From: Parus major
Taxonomy: Eukaryota; Chordata; Aves; Passeriformes; Paridae
Length of the DNA stretch: 64,000 nt
Assembly: GCF_001522545.3 (NCBI RefSeq)
Contig: NC_031768.1
Span: 89,154,431 to 89,218,430, forward strand
Direction: 5' to 3'
A model generated the notes under the pieces. It did no database searches. It was not told the DNA's origin and saw only the letters and a program-made list of their open reading frames with translations. Made by a program: the position numbers and the translations under genes. Positions 51,346 to 64,000 of the stretch are shown here, piece by piece. How positions within the stretch are numbered: position 1 is the first letter of the stretch; each line of letters begins with the position of its first letter.

Positions 51346-53119
51346 TCGCACTCGTCTCAGCAAACACAAAAAGCACTGTTGATGACAGAAGGGAGATCTG
51401 TTGCCTCTCACCAGTCTGCAGAGATGCAGTTTTGTACCCTGGCACCATCTGAAGTAGCTTTTGCTCATTGTTACTCAGAAATTAACGCATGTTGTGTATG
51501 TGGCCTGTAATATGGACACATTTCCTGCAATAAGTCCTCTCTTTAGAACGTTTGTCTGACTGGCATACAAAAGCCAACAACAGCACTATGCAAAGTAAAA
51601 GGTAAGTGGATAGAGTGTTCTTTTCTCTTATCCAAGCATGAAACACTTTGCTTATTTTTTTCCAGGCTGTAAAAACTGTCCCTACTGATTCAAAACTGTT
51701 CATTATGTAAGCTGTCAGCCCAGCAAAAACTGAACCCAACATTTGGTCTCCTTATCCCACATCTGAGGCTATCAGTGTGACATAAAGTTGAATCAATTTA
51801 AAATAACTAGCACATCTCAGTTCCTATAATGGACTACGGGAACAAACACAGGTTAATGGAGAACACTCCCCTTTTTTTACACGCCCCCCAAAAGTCCTGT
51901 TACGTGTTCCTGAGACAGCTCAGACTTTTCACACTTCCATCTGTGAACCCCATGAGTATCAGCAAAAGATTAAGATCATAGGGAGAATGGTTCCAATTCA
52001 GTGTACCAAAAAATCAGAAAATAAATACAGCTCTAATGAAACAGAACTCCTAAAGCTATCATGGATCTGCTGCAACTTCCACCCCTCAGGGTTCTTAATA
52101 AGCAAAAAAAGTTAATAGATGAATTATGTAAAGAATTTGGGAATGAGTGAAACGACAAGCTTCCTCCATTAATATGCTGATTTTTTTCAAGGTGATGCAG
52201 CATTTCACAAGAGGCATATGTGATTAGAGAACTGGGAAGCTGCTTTGCCATGGCAGATGGCATTTACAAGTTGCAAACCTCTTTCGTTAGTTTTTAAGGG
52301 GTCAGAAAATGTCACCAAAGCTTTTATGACATGGCACATCACATCAACAGTGACACATGTTCCTTTCAGATATGAATTGCATGTGACAAACATGAAGTGG
52401 AAGCCATCCAAAGGCTGAGAATGGCAATGTTTCCACTCCAACGATGTATTTTTTCCTTCAGCCCTTACACAACAGAGTTTTTCAATTCCAAAATGCTGCA
52501 TAAACCAGGACCAACAGATATCCTGGAGCAAACAGACATGAGGCTTTTCTGCATCTTGGAAATGCTAACAAAGAGCACATACATCCCCTTCTTTGAACAC
52601 ATGCTCGAGCCCTCAGCAGACCTCTCTGGCTGCATGTTAAAAACCAGCCATCTGAAAGAGATCTCATATGCTCCCAGACTCTGTGGGGCAGATACACTGG
52701 TAATCTGGCTCCCCAAGGCTTACTAAGATTAAAGCAGCTCAAGCTCTGAAGTATGGGGCCAGAATATTTAGAGATAATTCCTCATGACTTGATTTCACTT
52801 GAGAGAAGGAAAAGGTCAGCCACCCACACTCACTGAAGGCAGGATGTCCAAGTGTGCATGCTGCATCTGCTACAGTTAACACATTTAACTGGCTGTAGAT
52901 TCCAGAGTCTGAGCCCAGACCCTCCTTACACTCTTGTCAAAGCATTCTAGCCTCACCTCCAAGCCCAACAAGGGGTCTTCCACTCTGTCCTCTGGGATGC
53001 TGCCCAAAACTCTCACTACTCTCTTAAGAAACTATTTGATTTTCAACCTCAACTTATTCCCATTCACCTCAAACCTAATGACTGTTTTGCCAAGAACTGT
53101 ACTTCATCTCATCTTGTTT

Positions 53120-53640
53120 CCATCTTGCTGTTAATCCTACAGGTGTATTTACAAACTGCTGTCTTACTAATCCCTCAGTCTTCATTTTGCAAGGCCGTAT
53201 ATTCTTCTTTACCTTTTAAAACTGGCCACCCATTCCTCTGACCTTGCTAACAGCCTCAATGGCCCTTTCTTCAGTTTGCTCTCATCTTTCTGCTGTGCAG
53301 ATGGAAGTATAGACAAGTGTCCAGATGAGTTCTCCCAAAACCTCAAAGGCATTAGTGCTTCTCTGATGGAAACCTTTTAAGATCACATTGTAAGAGACCA
53401 TGAAAGTGCCATCTCAATTATCACAAGACCCAGCAATGCTCCCAGATCTTTCTTTTCCTTTGTATCTTTTCCTTCTCCTTTGTAGTTTTCAGTTGATGAA
53501 CTCCATGTTTACAGCATTAGATGGTAGGTGCATGACACTACTTCATAGTATAATCTTTCAGCTCCTTTATATTCCTCCAGCCTTCACCGTCATCCAATTC
53601 TTTATTCTTGACTGCATCACAAAACATTAAGCTAATTTAT
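53120..53640 (-). mobile_element. Ancient CR1/L3-like LINE fragment
   Basis: The series CCCTCAGTCTTCATTTTGCA, then ATGGCCCTTTCTTCAGTTTG, then GTCCAGATGAGTTCTCCCAA and AGCAATGCTCCCAGATCTTT follows, on the antisense strand, the CR1/L3 blocks with the core words TCTTCTTTTTGC, GAACCCTCTCCAGTTTGTCC, TCCAGATGAGGTCTCACC and CCCCCAGATCCTTTTC. Divergence is high and there are indels, so borders are approximate. Confidence 0.55.
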
Positions 53641-53666
53641 TTTCAAAATCTCCCACAACCTTCTTT

Positions 53667-53750
53667 TAGAAGTAGCATTATTACCATTACATGGTGAGTG
53701 AGCTGAGGCACAGATGGCACAATTTCAGAAGTATCTGCTGATTTGAGCAG
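53667..53750 (-). mobile_element. MIR/CORE-SINE-like relic
   Basis: Read on the minus strand it contains CATCTGTGCCTCAGCTCACT followed by CACCATGTAATGGTAATAAT and GCTACTTCT. These follow the MIR words TGTGCCTCAGTTTCCnCATC, TGTAAAATGGGGATAATAAT and GCTACCTACC. It abuts the CR1-like fragment on its left. Confidence 0.5.
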
Positions 53751-56700
53751 ATTTGGGATGCTTTTCTGAAACATCTTTTTCAGAACAGAACGTGCAGTAT
53801 TCTTACCACTCTTCTTTCAGGCACTAGGATTGGGCATCTCCAATGAGTTAGGTACAATGGCTAATCACAGCCTCTGAGAAGCTTAAAATGACTCAACATC
53901 GCACAAACTCGGTTGGCCTGGAGGATCAGATCATGTTCCTGTGGCTTCTACAGCCACTTTCTTCAATTAATTCCCTGACTCTTACACTGCATTTTTCCTT
54001 TTTCTGCAGCAAGCCAGACAAAAAGTGCATTCTATAAAGTGTAACTCCTCTCTCTTGTTGAGCAAAGCACGTTTCAGCAGAGAAACAGAGAAAAAGTTAC
54101 AGGATACACAGGCAGCTTTAGTTCAGCACTCCTTTAACCCCAAGTGCTTGGCCTGATATTAAAATGAGAGTATAAAGACCCCCAAGGAAAGAATGGGAGT
54201 TCTCTAGGTTCCTACCACCAGGAAGGCAGACAAATGCCTCCCACCATGGGATGCTGTGCCAGCAGCCATATGGTTCCTCTGCAGACCTGGAGCCCTCAGT
54301 TCCGCACAGGCCTCTGCCACTTGACTCGCCAAAGGCAAGACGACAACCTGCTAGTGCTGCAGGGGAGCAGGATGCTGTGCCAGCCTGCTTCCTGTAACAA
54401 AGAGAGGATGAGAAGGAAACACCCTGGACACTGCTCTAGCTTCTTGAAAGAGAGGTGCTCTGTGGGAATCTGCTATTCTACCTGGTAGTCTCATGCCTAA
54501 AGTTTCCTATCTAGCTCTTCCCATCTGCTTCCCATCTCAGTTCTAGGCTTTTCCTTCTCTGATGGGCCTATTGTCCTTGTTAGCAAATCTTGGTCTATCT
54601 GTCCTGCTTTTCTGCCTGTGCTTCACTCACTTCTCAGACTTCTCTGTCCATTCTTCTTTTCCTGGACTTCTTTTTTCAGTTTCAGCCTCTCCTCATTCCT
54701 CTGCCCCACACTATTAGATCAACTAATTCTGCCTCTTGATTTGAGCCCCGGTCATCAAACTAATTTCCTGTTTCAAGCCAGAGAGATGGAAGATCTTTTC
54801 ACAGCACAACCTATCATTCAGAATAATATTACACAGGCAAAAAAATATACATTTTTCTGGTCTCCCCTTCAATTTTCTCATCAGCCCATTCTTCAATACA
54901 GCCAAACTGTTTTTAATTAAATTTTCCCAAGTAATTCAAACATAGTCAGATGCATAGAATGGGAATAACTTGGCATACAGTAAGTATTGGACAAAGTTTT
55001 GAATAGAACAAATGTGTGAATTATCAAAGAACAATTCCTATGCCTGCCCTCCACCAATGAGCCAATCTCATGTAATGAAAATACTTAGCAACTGAAGTAA
55101 TAAGTAGTGCTGTCAATACAAATTATAATTAAGTTCCTTTCCATTTATCATTGATTTTTAAGATTTAGAGGACTGTTTAGAGCAGCACCTAAAGACATAT
55201 CTTTGCTGAATCATTAAAGGCACAAATACTAAGCCAAGTGGCTACAACAGATCTGGATCATCAGCAGCTATAACACACTCTGCATTAGGCTATAAGGGTA
55301 CTCAACCTACTAGAAGTGGCAAGCTGAGGGGTTAAATTAAAGCAAGGAGAGTTTTAATGACCTTAATGGACTGATCTGGTAAGAGACCTGATTATTAAAA
55401 CAGCTGATTGTTAACTGGATTAATCATAATGCAGATTAGACTGTGGCAAGGTTGTCCTTTAGTGATTCCCAAACTTAAACAGACTTCTCAGGCCTCATCA
55501 AAATATTCTCACCTTCTCAACAAGAAAGCAGTCAAGTGTGTCTGAGTGGGAAATGCACTCCTGCCACACAGAAAGATGAGTCTGCTGTTAATTTCATTCA
55601 AAGGTAGCCTTCTCTGGCCCCATCCCTCTTTTCTAACTGTACTGGAAACCGACAGTCCATAGTAGATTTCTATTAACATGTGAGTTCCAAAAATGCAGCT
55701 GCTTTAGGAAAAAACAAGAGAATTCCACCAATAAAAGCTGTCTCCTGAACACCACAGCAATACACCATTCTCTCTTGCAAGTAATTCAGTGATTCTACAC
55801 ATGCAATAAAAGAGCCAGTTACAGAGCACAGTGTGTTACATAAAATGTAATGCCACATCTCATCTTTCTGAGACAGGTTTCATGGTCCACTGGATCTTAA
55901 GCTCCTGGGGCCACTCCACAGCCCAGGGCTGATTTCAGTACTCTCCCTTGAAACGTGACACAGAAAGTTTAACTTCTTATATTAGTCCTGTTTGGGACAG
56001 CCCAGAACAGACCCTGCTGTCAGAACTCATGGCATGAAAATAAACACTGGACCATGTGTCACCATTTTGGGAAGATTCACTGACCCACTTCTATAATAAA
56101 ACATCCAGTGTTGCCATTGAAATCCAAAATGCATCGCATTTTACATTCACACAATTTAATTTATATTATACATTTAATTTAATTTATAATTTCTAACTAT
56201 AAAGAAGATATGGTATATTGCGACTGAGATGAGTAGCCTTGGTCAGAGATGGTGACAGGGCAAATCCAGAACTTGTGGGTGATACATGAAAGCAGATAAC
56301 TGATAGGCCAGTGGTGCCCAGAGAAGGTCAGTGCAGTGGCTGGTTTGGAGCCAAGCACACAGTACCCCTTGAACAGCACTGCACCCAAATGGCCACACTT
56401 GCTGCGTGAGATCCAAGCAGATGCAGACTGCTAAATACAGATCCTGCCCCCAAAACTGACAGCTCTCCTAGTAACAGCTGCAGCTGTTCTCTATGTGAAC
56501 TACAGCATCTTCTCTATCCCCCTGTGTTCCTTTTCTGAAGGCCTAATACCAGGTACGTACCATTATGGGCAGGAGGCAAAGCAACAACCAATACTATACA
56601 CTGCTGGACATATCCTATTGTCAGATCCTAGACAGAAATTTGCTAAAACATCTTCTCTATCACAATTCTGCCTCAGATGAGTGAGGAAACATGTGGAGTA

Positions 56701-57109
56701 CGCATTAGAAAATGTCAAGCACAGCACTGCAGCTAAAAATGGGGCCAGGAACAAATAATGTAACTAATACTATTATCTGAAGAAAGATTTTAAACTCTTC
56801 ATTAATTTTTCCACAATATCTGAATTATTAAGAAAGTTGTGTAATCTGCTGTTTACAAACGGGATCAAGTCTCCACAATGACATAAAAAACCCCCATCCT
56901 TTTGACTTTATGTGCTCCAAATCTTGATGCAGTTTTTCTCAGGTCTGTGCATATTCTAGCATAAATCCTACTGGGTCAACAGCTATGAGATCGATCCTTC
57001 TCAGAATCAGATCATAAGGTTTTAAGATAGGTTTCTGTGAATTAGAGAATGAGCAATGACTGTGCACTGTCCAACAGCTTATCTTCACTGACCTGTTCAA
57101 TATGACATG

Positions 57110-57185
57110 GAACTGTATAGTGGAGACAGGAGACTAAAATCCAGGTTCCTCTCTCCAGGGAGAACCTAGGGGTTCAACTCCCTAG
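57110..57185 (+). mobile_element. Possible tRNA-derived SINE head
   Basis: TATAGTGGAGACAGGAGACT then CCAGGTTCCTCTCTCCAG resembles the tRNA-like head of MIR-type SINEs. A good pol III B-box match, GGTTCAACTCC, lies at 57172-57182. The typical core and 3' parts do not follow, so this may be a fragment or chance. Confidence 0.3.
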
Positions 57186-57399
57186 CCTACAGGTTTGGGA
57201 AGGAGTCATACTCCTACCCTCCAAATCAGCCTTTGAAAATGGGTGATTGAAAAGGGCTTATTCTATGAATTTAATAAGTAGAAAACCCAGTGTTTCACCA
57301 TGCAATTCAACATCATTTCATAATAACATGCATACCAAGATACAGCTCTGATTTTTGAGCACCTATTTTGAGCCTTAATAATGCTTCTTAAACATTTTA

Positions 57400-57419
57400 A
57401 TATTAAACATGTTTAATAT
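57400..57419. repeat. Perfect 20-bp palindrome (ATATTAAACA/TGTTTAATAT)
   Basis: A self-complementary 20-mer centred on ACATGT with no spacer. The identity stops at the next base on either side. It lies in AT-rich intronic DNA, so its origin could be chance or an old inverted insertion footprint. Confidence 0.9.
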
Positions 57420-60400
57420 AGATTCAGAGTATTGAATTGCCCACCAGGTATTAAACAGAGAGTAAACATTTCATTTGGGATAAATGTCAATCAGTTTCCT
57501 TTCAAAGTTTCTATTCTTGTAATATAGATGTAGCAGCCACCTCATTTAAGGGCACTCATGCAGTAGCACTATTTCTGATTCAGATGAGGTAATTCTGCCA
57601 GAAACGTGTTCAGAAGGTTCCAAAACTGCAACTCACTAACATATGAAAAATCATCCATTTGTTTAAAAAATAAAAACAAGATGGTAACTTAAAACAACAA
57701 CAAAAAAGACAAAGGCATACTCTTCAACCCACAGCAGGAATAGCAAAAGATGAAAGAAACATATTTTATAATTGCCATTAAACAGTGTATCACTATAATC
57801 AGAAGGAAATTTCACTTAGCCAATGCATATGTTCATGTATTATTTATTCTTCCTGAGAGCAGTGTGTAAATGTATAAAAATTGAGGGACTGGCAGTCCTG
57901 GAAACAGAAGGTCCCTCTGTTACATTATCCTAGGCATAATTTGGAAAAATGGTGGTGCTAGAATGTTATTACAGATGGCTAAGAATAGTGTCCAGCACTC
58001 ACTGCAGACCCTCTCAGCACAAAATGAACCCTGCTGTTAACAATAGAAGGAGGAACTGCCAAGATAAGACACCCTTGGCAACACCTTCAAATACATAAGG
58101 CCAGTGTTTTTCTTCCTTGAAAATCTCGAGTGTTTGGGGATGGGGAAACGGAAGGTTTCCGAGGCTTCTCCTAGCTCGCCCTGGTAATGGCAAATCTTAA
58201 ATACTTTCCCCATGCCTGCGATCCACTTGTTAAACTACACCAGCACTTCTGATTTTCTGAGAGAGATCTTTTCTTCCATGTTCACTGCCACTACCAAATC
58301 CCTTTAGTATCATACAACACATTTCCCAAGGAGAGAGATTAAGAACTGTGGCTACCTACTACGCTACTTACAGTCCAAAAGGGCTTCAAATTCCACTGCT
58401 CAGAAATGGGAACAACTTAAATCCTTTACTTTCAAATTCTCCTCAGAGAATTTAGAATCAGAGCTCATATGTAGCAAGAAAAATCTCCTGCATCAGCACC
58501 CAGGGCCACCAACAAAGACCAATACAGATTAATAAAATAAAAAAAAAGTAAAATGTCGTTTTCTCCTCATTATAATAAACTCCAGTTAAAAAGAAGGGCA
58601 CCCAAGGGAACACACAGAGGATGCTGAGACTTTGCGTTTCATGCAAATCTGCTCGTGTACACACCAGAAATCTATTTAAGAACAAAGAGCAAGAACAAAA
58701 TCCTTAAACCATGGTCCCAAGGCAGTATTTGAAAGGCTAACAGGGCCAATATCAGAAGCGTGCGCTTCCATACCAGTGCTTGGGATGACAGCAGCTGGAA
58801 ATAGCGAGAGAGAAATTAAAGCAGAAGCTCCAAGCCAGCATGCTGTTTCCAGTCTTATTTTTCAACAGCATCACATAATGGAATGGGCCAACACCAAAAG
58901 GACAAGCTGCTCTTAAGTCCACTTTTCACTTTTTGTTTTCCAAGAGGTTTTGGAGGCCCTTCACAACAAACAAAGCAGGTTTTTCCAATGTTGGTTACAT
59001 AAGAATAAAGACAGACTGTATGTCATCAGAACATACATCACACTACCCTCCTTCAAGGTCTGATTTATGGGCAATATTCACCAACTATTTACTGGTGGAA
59101 GAGCTCATGCTCCTATCTTGCAGCTTTTGAAGGTGCCCCAGCACTGCAAAAATACACATGAGTATGTGGTAAGAATGAATGCTGCTTTTCAGCTGACTTT
59201 CTGCTGGTAATGCGAAGGACGATGCAAGGCAGCTCTTTCTACTCAACTAACTTGGATTCTCAGCCATCCATAAGGTAACGGATCCCCTTAAGAAACTTCT
59301 GCACATACTCTTTGCCTGGAAGTGCCACCTTTTAACTGCTGCTTTACACAGTATTTTTATCAATCTATTGATCCATTCTGTATTTCTCACATTTTAGCAA
59401 ATGAAGCATCACTTCTTACCTGCCATCAAGGAAACAGAAATATCCATGAATTCTTTTTTGTTCTTTCAGACTTTCTTCTGGATAGTCATGCCACCCACTG
59501 TTCTCTTTTCTCCTTAATGCTATGGCTTTTAGAAACTCCTTTGTGCAGAAGTTCTTTCTTCTTTACTCTCAAAGGAAATACCTTTCCCCTGTTCTTGTGA
59601 AAACTACATGCCACATGAAACCAATCCCAGTACTGTTCCATGAAGGGCCACCTCTCCTGGCTGGGGAAGGATTACAGCTGAGCCAGCTCCCACCTGCAGG
59701 ACCCCCTGCACACAACCTGGGCCTCAGGCCAGAGCTAGCCAAAGAGAGTGAAGAGAAGTCCAAGGAAGTGTGATGGAAAAGCTTCCTCCAAAGACAGCAC
59801 TTAGTGCTTAACCACCCTTCCTCCCTCTGTCCATGCAGAGCCATTAGAGTAATGGGAGCAGCCCTAACAGCTTGGGCAGTGCTTCCCAGAGGCTGCCAGG
59901 TAGGACCCCATTTCCTCATTAAATGTAAGGGAGAATAAATGGAAAGAGAGGCTCCTTGGGACTGAGATGAGCTCCAAACAGCAGGATGGTGCCAGAACTG
60001 CCATGGACAGAAATAAGCTGGCAGTTTCTAAGTGAAAGAATTGCACAGATGCCATGAGGGAACCTGGAGCACAAAGGGAAACTAACACGGACTAACACCA
60101 CATTGAAAAAAGAAATTAGAAAGGAATAACAGGGCACCAGGTGAAACGTGCAGGAGAAATTGCTGAGGCTGCTCAAATGCTGGCCCGTTATACTGGGCAG
60201 GATGTCTTGTGAAGCCTGGACTGAGGTCTGGGTACCTCTCTCCCAGACTGCCTCAGGGAAAGAAATAATAGAGGAGGTGCATTTTTTACCTTCTCTATCC
60301 TTCTCTTTTGAATTGTGCAATGGAAACCACATGGGCCTACATAGGTGAGAGGGACTAAAACAGCCACAGGTACCACAGGCTTGTGTTAATAAACAGGATT

Positions 60401-63400
60401 TCTGCTAACAACACTTCAAAGACCAAATTCCCAGCACTCTCACTCCAACTACCTGCTTGGAAAGAAGGTGCTGTTTTCAATTACTGTTCTTCTTAGAGGA
60501 GAAGTATCTCTACAGCTAAGGGCAATTTTTGCCTTCTGTACTGCAGTCTCTCATCACGGGTTTCATGGTAAAACTGAGTAATGCTCACCCATGGAGCCAG
60601 GCGCCTCTGCACTGCAGGGTTTGTACAAAACCTCACCTTACCAGCATCCAAGCACTTAAAAAGATTTAAAGAGCAAACCACCCCATGTGCACATATCTTC
60701 CTTTAAACCATCCTCTAATTCCAGCAACATGCATACCATAAGCCACAGTTTGGAAGGGCAAGGGCAATGAAATAAACAGATTCCTGAGATTATTTCACTT
60801 AGGGAAAAAAAAAAAACAAAAAACAACTAAAGGACATTTCATGTGTTACAGATGCCAAATAGTAAGAGCTTGACCTTCCTGCAGCAGCACACAGGAGAAC
60901 TGATCAGAAACAAAGCCAGTGAGACTAGTTTTCCAGTTCAGTCTGCCCTATGCACAACAAGAAACAACCCACTAAAAATTATTTAAATTCTCATTATTTT
61001 CTACATGAAGCAAGAGAAAATGACTTGTTAGTACCAGGAATATTTTAAAAGGGTTCCTTGATCTACAGATTACTGCTGTTGCAGATAACCCACCAGTGAT
61101 CTGCCATCTCAATCATGGAACTATTAAAGACAGGGACTGAAGAAGCTCATAGTAATGTCAAACAAAGCAAAAGAAAGCCTCCCTGACATCTGCAAATTTT
61201 TAGTACAGAGGCACCACCTCTCTTTATGCCATTCTATCTTATTTCTAACACATCAGATAAGACCACCTGAAAAATAAAAGCAGTTGAATTCAGCCTTGCC
61301 TAAACACTCCTTGTTACATATAGACAGATGATGGTCTGCATTAAAACTGCATTACCTTCTCAATAGAAAGTATAAAAGAACAGATTAAAAATGTGAAAAA
61401 ATAGCAAATTTCATCCAAATTTTTCTATTTTATACTGTGTATTTGTGGAGAATGTGCTATCTAAGATACAGACCTGACAGTCTTCAACAAAAAATACTTA
61501 GTACATCACCATTCAAAACAAAGCTAAATTTTCCAGAAATTACACCCCAGCAAAACATATCTTTGGACATAAGCTTGGGTGGATTCTGAAAGGAGATGCC
61601 ATGACATAGCCTGGACAACAGAAGCTGAATACACAAAATAAGAAATTTGGTTTGAAACATGTTAGGAGCTTAACAAAACAGACTGACAGGTTATCTAAGT
61701 GGACTAAGTGATCAAAAATTACTGTTATTTTTCATTACAAAATAACCAGAAATGTACTTCCTCTTTTATTTATTAATTTGATCCATCACTGCTAATTCTT
61801 AAACCACTTTATTAACCTCCTTAGTGAAAAAGAAGGTAACATGGATAAACTACCCTTCAGATTGCTATAGCATCAGAACTGATACTGCCTTCAGCTCAGT
61901 GGGTTGAGTCAGCTTTTGCCTTGTCTGTTTTGTGAGTGTAGAGATTGAACATTTGTGAAGTGTTTCGAGCACAGCAAGTGTCAAGTCCTTTCCTCTGACA
62001 CTGATCACAAATCCAAAACAGGTGAATTCATGGGTAACATTTCATACTAGCAATAGAGACAGTGCTTGTAAGGGTCCTAATAAACCTCTTAAATATTTTT
62101 ATTTCAGATGATGTACAATTCTAGTCAAACAAATGCAAGAAGAAAGTGACCAAGTTTTCCCAGTTGCTTTTCAGAAGCAAAGCATACCTGCAGATATATA
62201 AAAGAGTGTGTACTAACACTCTTCAAAAAAAACAAACAAGCAAATCCTAAAAATAGTCCTGTTTTTCTTATTAGAGTCTTTTCTCCATCAGAAACTTTTT
62301 GCATCTTCAGAACGAATGCTTTTCCAACAATGTATTTTACAGAGCTCTTTCTCTGCTCTTCCTTCCCTTTTCCCAGGGGGAGCAGTGGCTTCACTGATCA
62401 TGTGCCACAGCAGCTCCTGATTAATTCTGATAGACAACCAGCAGTTAGCTGGCACATCATCATCATCACCCTAGGATGAACAATAATCTGCCTCACCATC
62501 TGCTCTGAATTTTATTTTTAACCAGCCCCTGCTCCCTCCAGTGTGGAGAGTGTGGCAGGAAGGGCAGCCTTCCCCTGGAAGTGCTGTGCTGGGAGGTGTC
62601 AGGGGCCAAGGGGGGACCATCCAGTCACACACCCCTGAGCACCACAGTGGATGGCAAATAGCTGGATAAATGCAACATCCCAGGAAGGAAAAAGGGCTTC
62701 TGCACCAGAGGGGCTGGCAACTGCCTGTTCTCCTCCAGCACAGAGAGAACACCTGCTAGTTTTTCAGTTCCATAGGCAAGTCAGATAAGGTTAAATGAAC
62801 AGGCCAGGGTGGTAGGAGAACTAGGGGAAAGTGATGGATGTGGACCAGTTACTGATGGGAATATACATACCTACTTTTTCTGAGGTCCACCCAAAATTTC
62901 AACATAAGAGCTTTTTTGATCACTTCACCTCTGAAAGATAAAACTGTGCAGCATTCACAGACAAGACACTGCCCCAAGTGAGCTGTGCTACTGTGCTAGT
63001 TACTGTATGACAACACTGGTGTTGCACAGACTAGATTCAATGATTTCTTTTGAGAAGGAGCATCAAGATTGTTACATCTCATGGGGATGGTAGCTGGGGG
63101 AATGGGAGAGAGACATAAGCACAGGTTTGACGTAGGCATAGGAGTGAGGAGGTTCATTTTGTAACTGCGTGCCCCTGCTTGCCACATTCAGAAGCACAGG
63201 CCAGAAGGTGGTGATTACAGGGGCACTATGGCTGTGTCACTGCTCACAAGTGTTGCTGTCACCAGCAACCTGCCCGTAGACAACTCTGTATGTGGGAACT
63301 GATATGTTGTAATAGAGAAAAGCAGGAAATCAGGTGGAACCATAAAGCTTTGTACAGCTGGTAAAACAAGCTGCATATCTCTGATACACCATCAGCAAGA

Positions 63401-63520
63401 TCTGATGAGCATTCTCCCAGAGAAAACAAGGAACTGTTGAAAGCAGGCTCTGGGATATGAAGAACTGTCAAAATCTCAGAAGGACAAAGAAAGAGTATGA
63501 ACATCGGATCTGAGAAAAAA

Positions 63521-63770
63521 CAGAAACATAGATGGACCTTAGCATGTCTCCAGTCCAGCCTCTTACACAAATGAGGGCAATCAGATTTGATTGCTCATGA
63601 CTTTATTGACTGATGCCTTGAAGCCTCCCAAGGGTGGAGACTGCACAATATCTCTGGGAAGTCTTGTTCCAAGTGGAAATGTCATATACCAGTTTAGACC
63701 CTCTTGTCCTCCAACCTGGCATCACTGAATATCCTGCCATTGTCTTCCTGGAGATCTCATAATTACAAAT
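63521..63770 (-). mobile_element. CR1 LINE, 3' fragment
   Basis: CAGTCCAGCCTCTTACACAA, then CAAGGGTGGAGACTGCACAA, then TATCTCTGGGAAGTCTTGTT, CCAAGTGG, and GACCCTCTTGTCCTCCAACC with TGGCATCACTGAATATCC follow the antisense of the CR1 3' UTR. The corresponding consensus words are GAGACTnCACAACCTCTCTG, GGCAACCTGTTCCAGTG and CCTTGTCCT. It is old and truncated, without recognisable tail octamers. Confidence 0.75.
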
Positions 63771-64000
63771 GCTGAAGAACAGATATTAGATGTGATGCAA
63801 TCTGATGCTGGACTGTCCTGAAAAACATCCTCACCATGGAGAAAGGCTACAGGTGGATGCACAACTGAAAAATATTCTCAGTATTCTCAGTGAGTAGGCA
63901 TCAATAATTTGATATCAGGTGGGAACAAAGTGAGGCTCTGATCACAGTCAGTATTCTCTAGTGTCAGATAACTACATTTTGTGAATTTAGCTCACAGTTT

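Noticed and set aside
57172..57182. GGTTCAACTCC, a match to the tRNA B box, considered as a tRNA gene
   Set aside because: No cloverleaf can be folded around it and the A-box match is imperfect, so at most it is a SINE head.
62510..62760. GC-richer intronic patch with a 93-codon minus-strand frame, considered as the missing GTF2E1 exon
   Set aside because: The translation lacks the winged helix and the CxxC of TFIIE alpha and resembles nothing known.

Overview
This window is vertebrate, almost certainly avian, nuclear DNA. The evidence is one spliced RNA polymerase II transcription gene with introns of several kilobases, several 5'-truncated CR1 LINEs (the dominant bird and reptile retrotransposon), and a 1,062-bp solo LTR whose sequence I recall from songbird genomes. 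A passerine host is the best guess, but that part is from memory, not from a search.

The only protein-coding gene I can support is GTF2E1 (TFIIE alpha subunit), on the minus strand. Its last three coding exons are at 49752-49953, 44829-45076 and 41381-41811, and all three join in phase through GT/AG splice sites. They encode 292 full residues plus one shared glycine codon, roughly residues 150 to the C-terminus. The N-terminal winged-helix domain and the first half of the zinc ribbon are not visible anywhere between 49954 and 64000, so the exon(s) encoding them must lie beyond the right edge. A 3' UTR of about 1.1-1.3 kb probably runs to 40.06-40.3 kb.

Layout: 1-40 kb is a gene desert downstream of GTF2E1. 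From human synteny the next gene should be STXBP5L, but no exon of it is recognisable here. The desert holds the solo LTR with a perfect 5-bp target-site duplication (5882-6953), CR1 fragments at about 12.85, 13.33, 21.1, 25.0, 27.9 and 38.6 kb, an (AT)n microsatellite at 23.8 kb, and an unclassified 172-bp element present twice at 98% identity (17281 and 19651). The region 40-64 kb is the 3' part of GTF2E1. Its introns carry old tRNA-SINE (MIR/CORE-like) relics and two further CR1 fragments.

I find no operon, CRISPR array, RNA gene or novel multi-gene system. Nearly all other open frames look like chance frames in non-coding DNA. The points most worth a second look are the near-identical 172-bp pair, a perfect 15-bp stem-loop at 11625-11659, the clean solo LTR, and the bird-specific changes in the TFIIH-binding acidic tail of GTF2E1.
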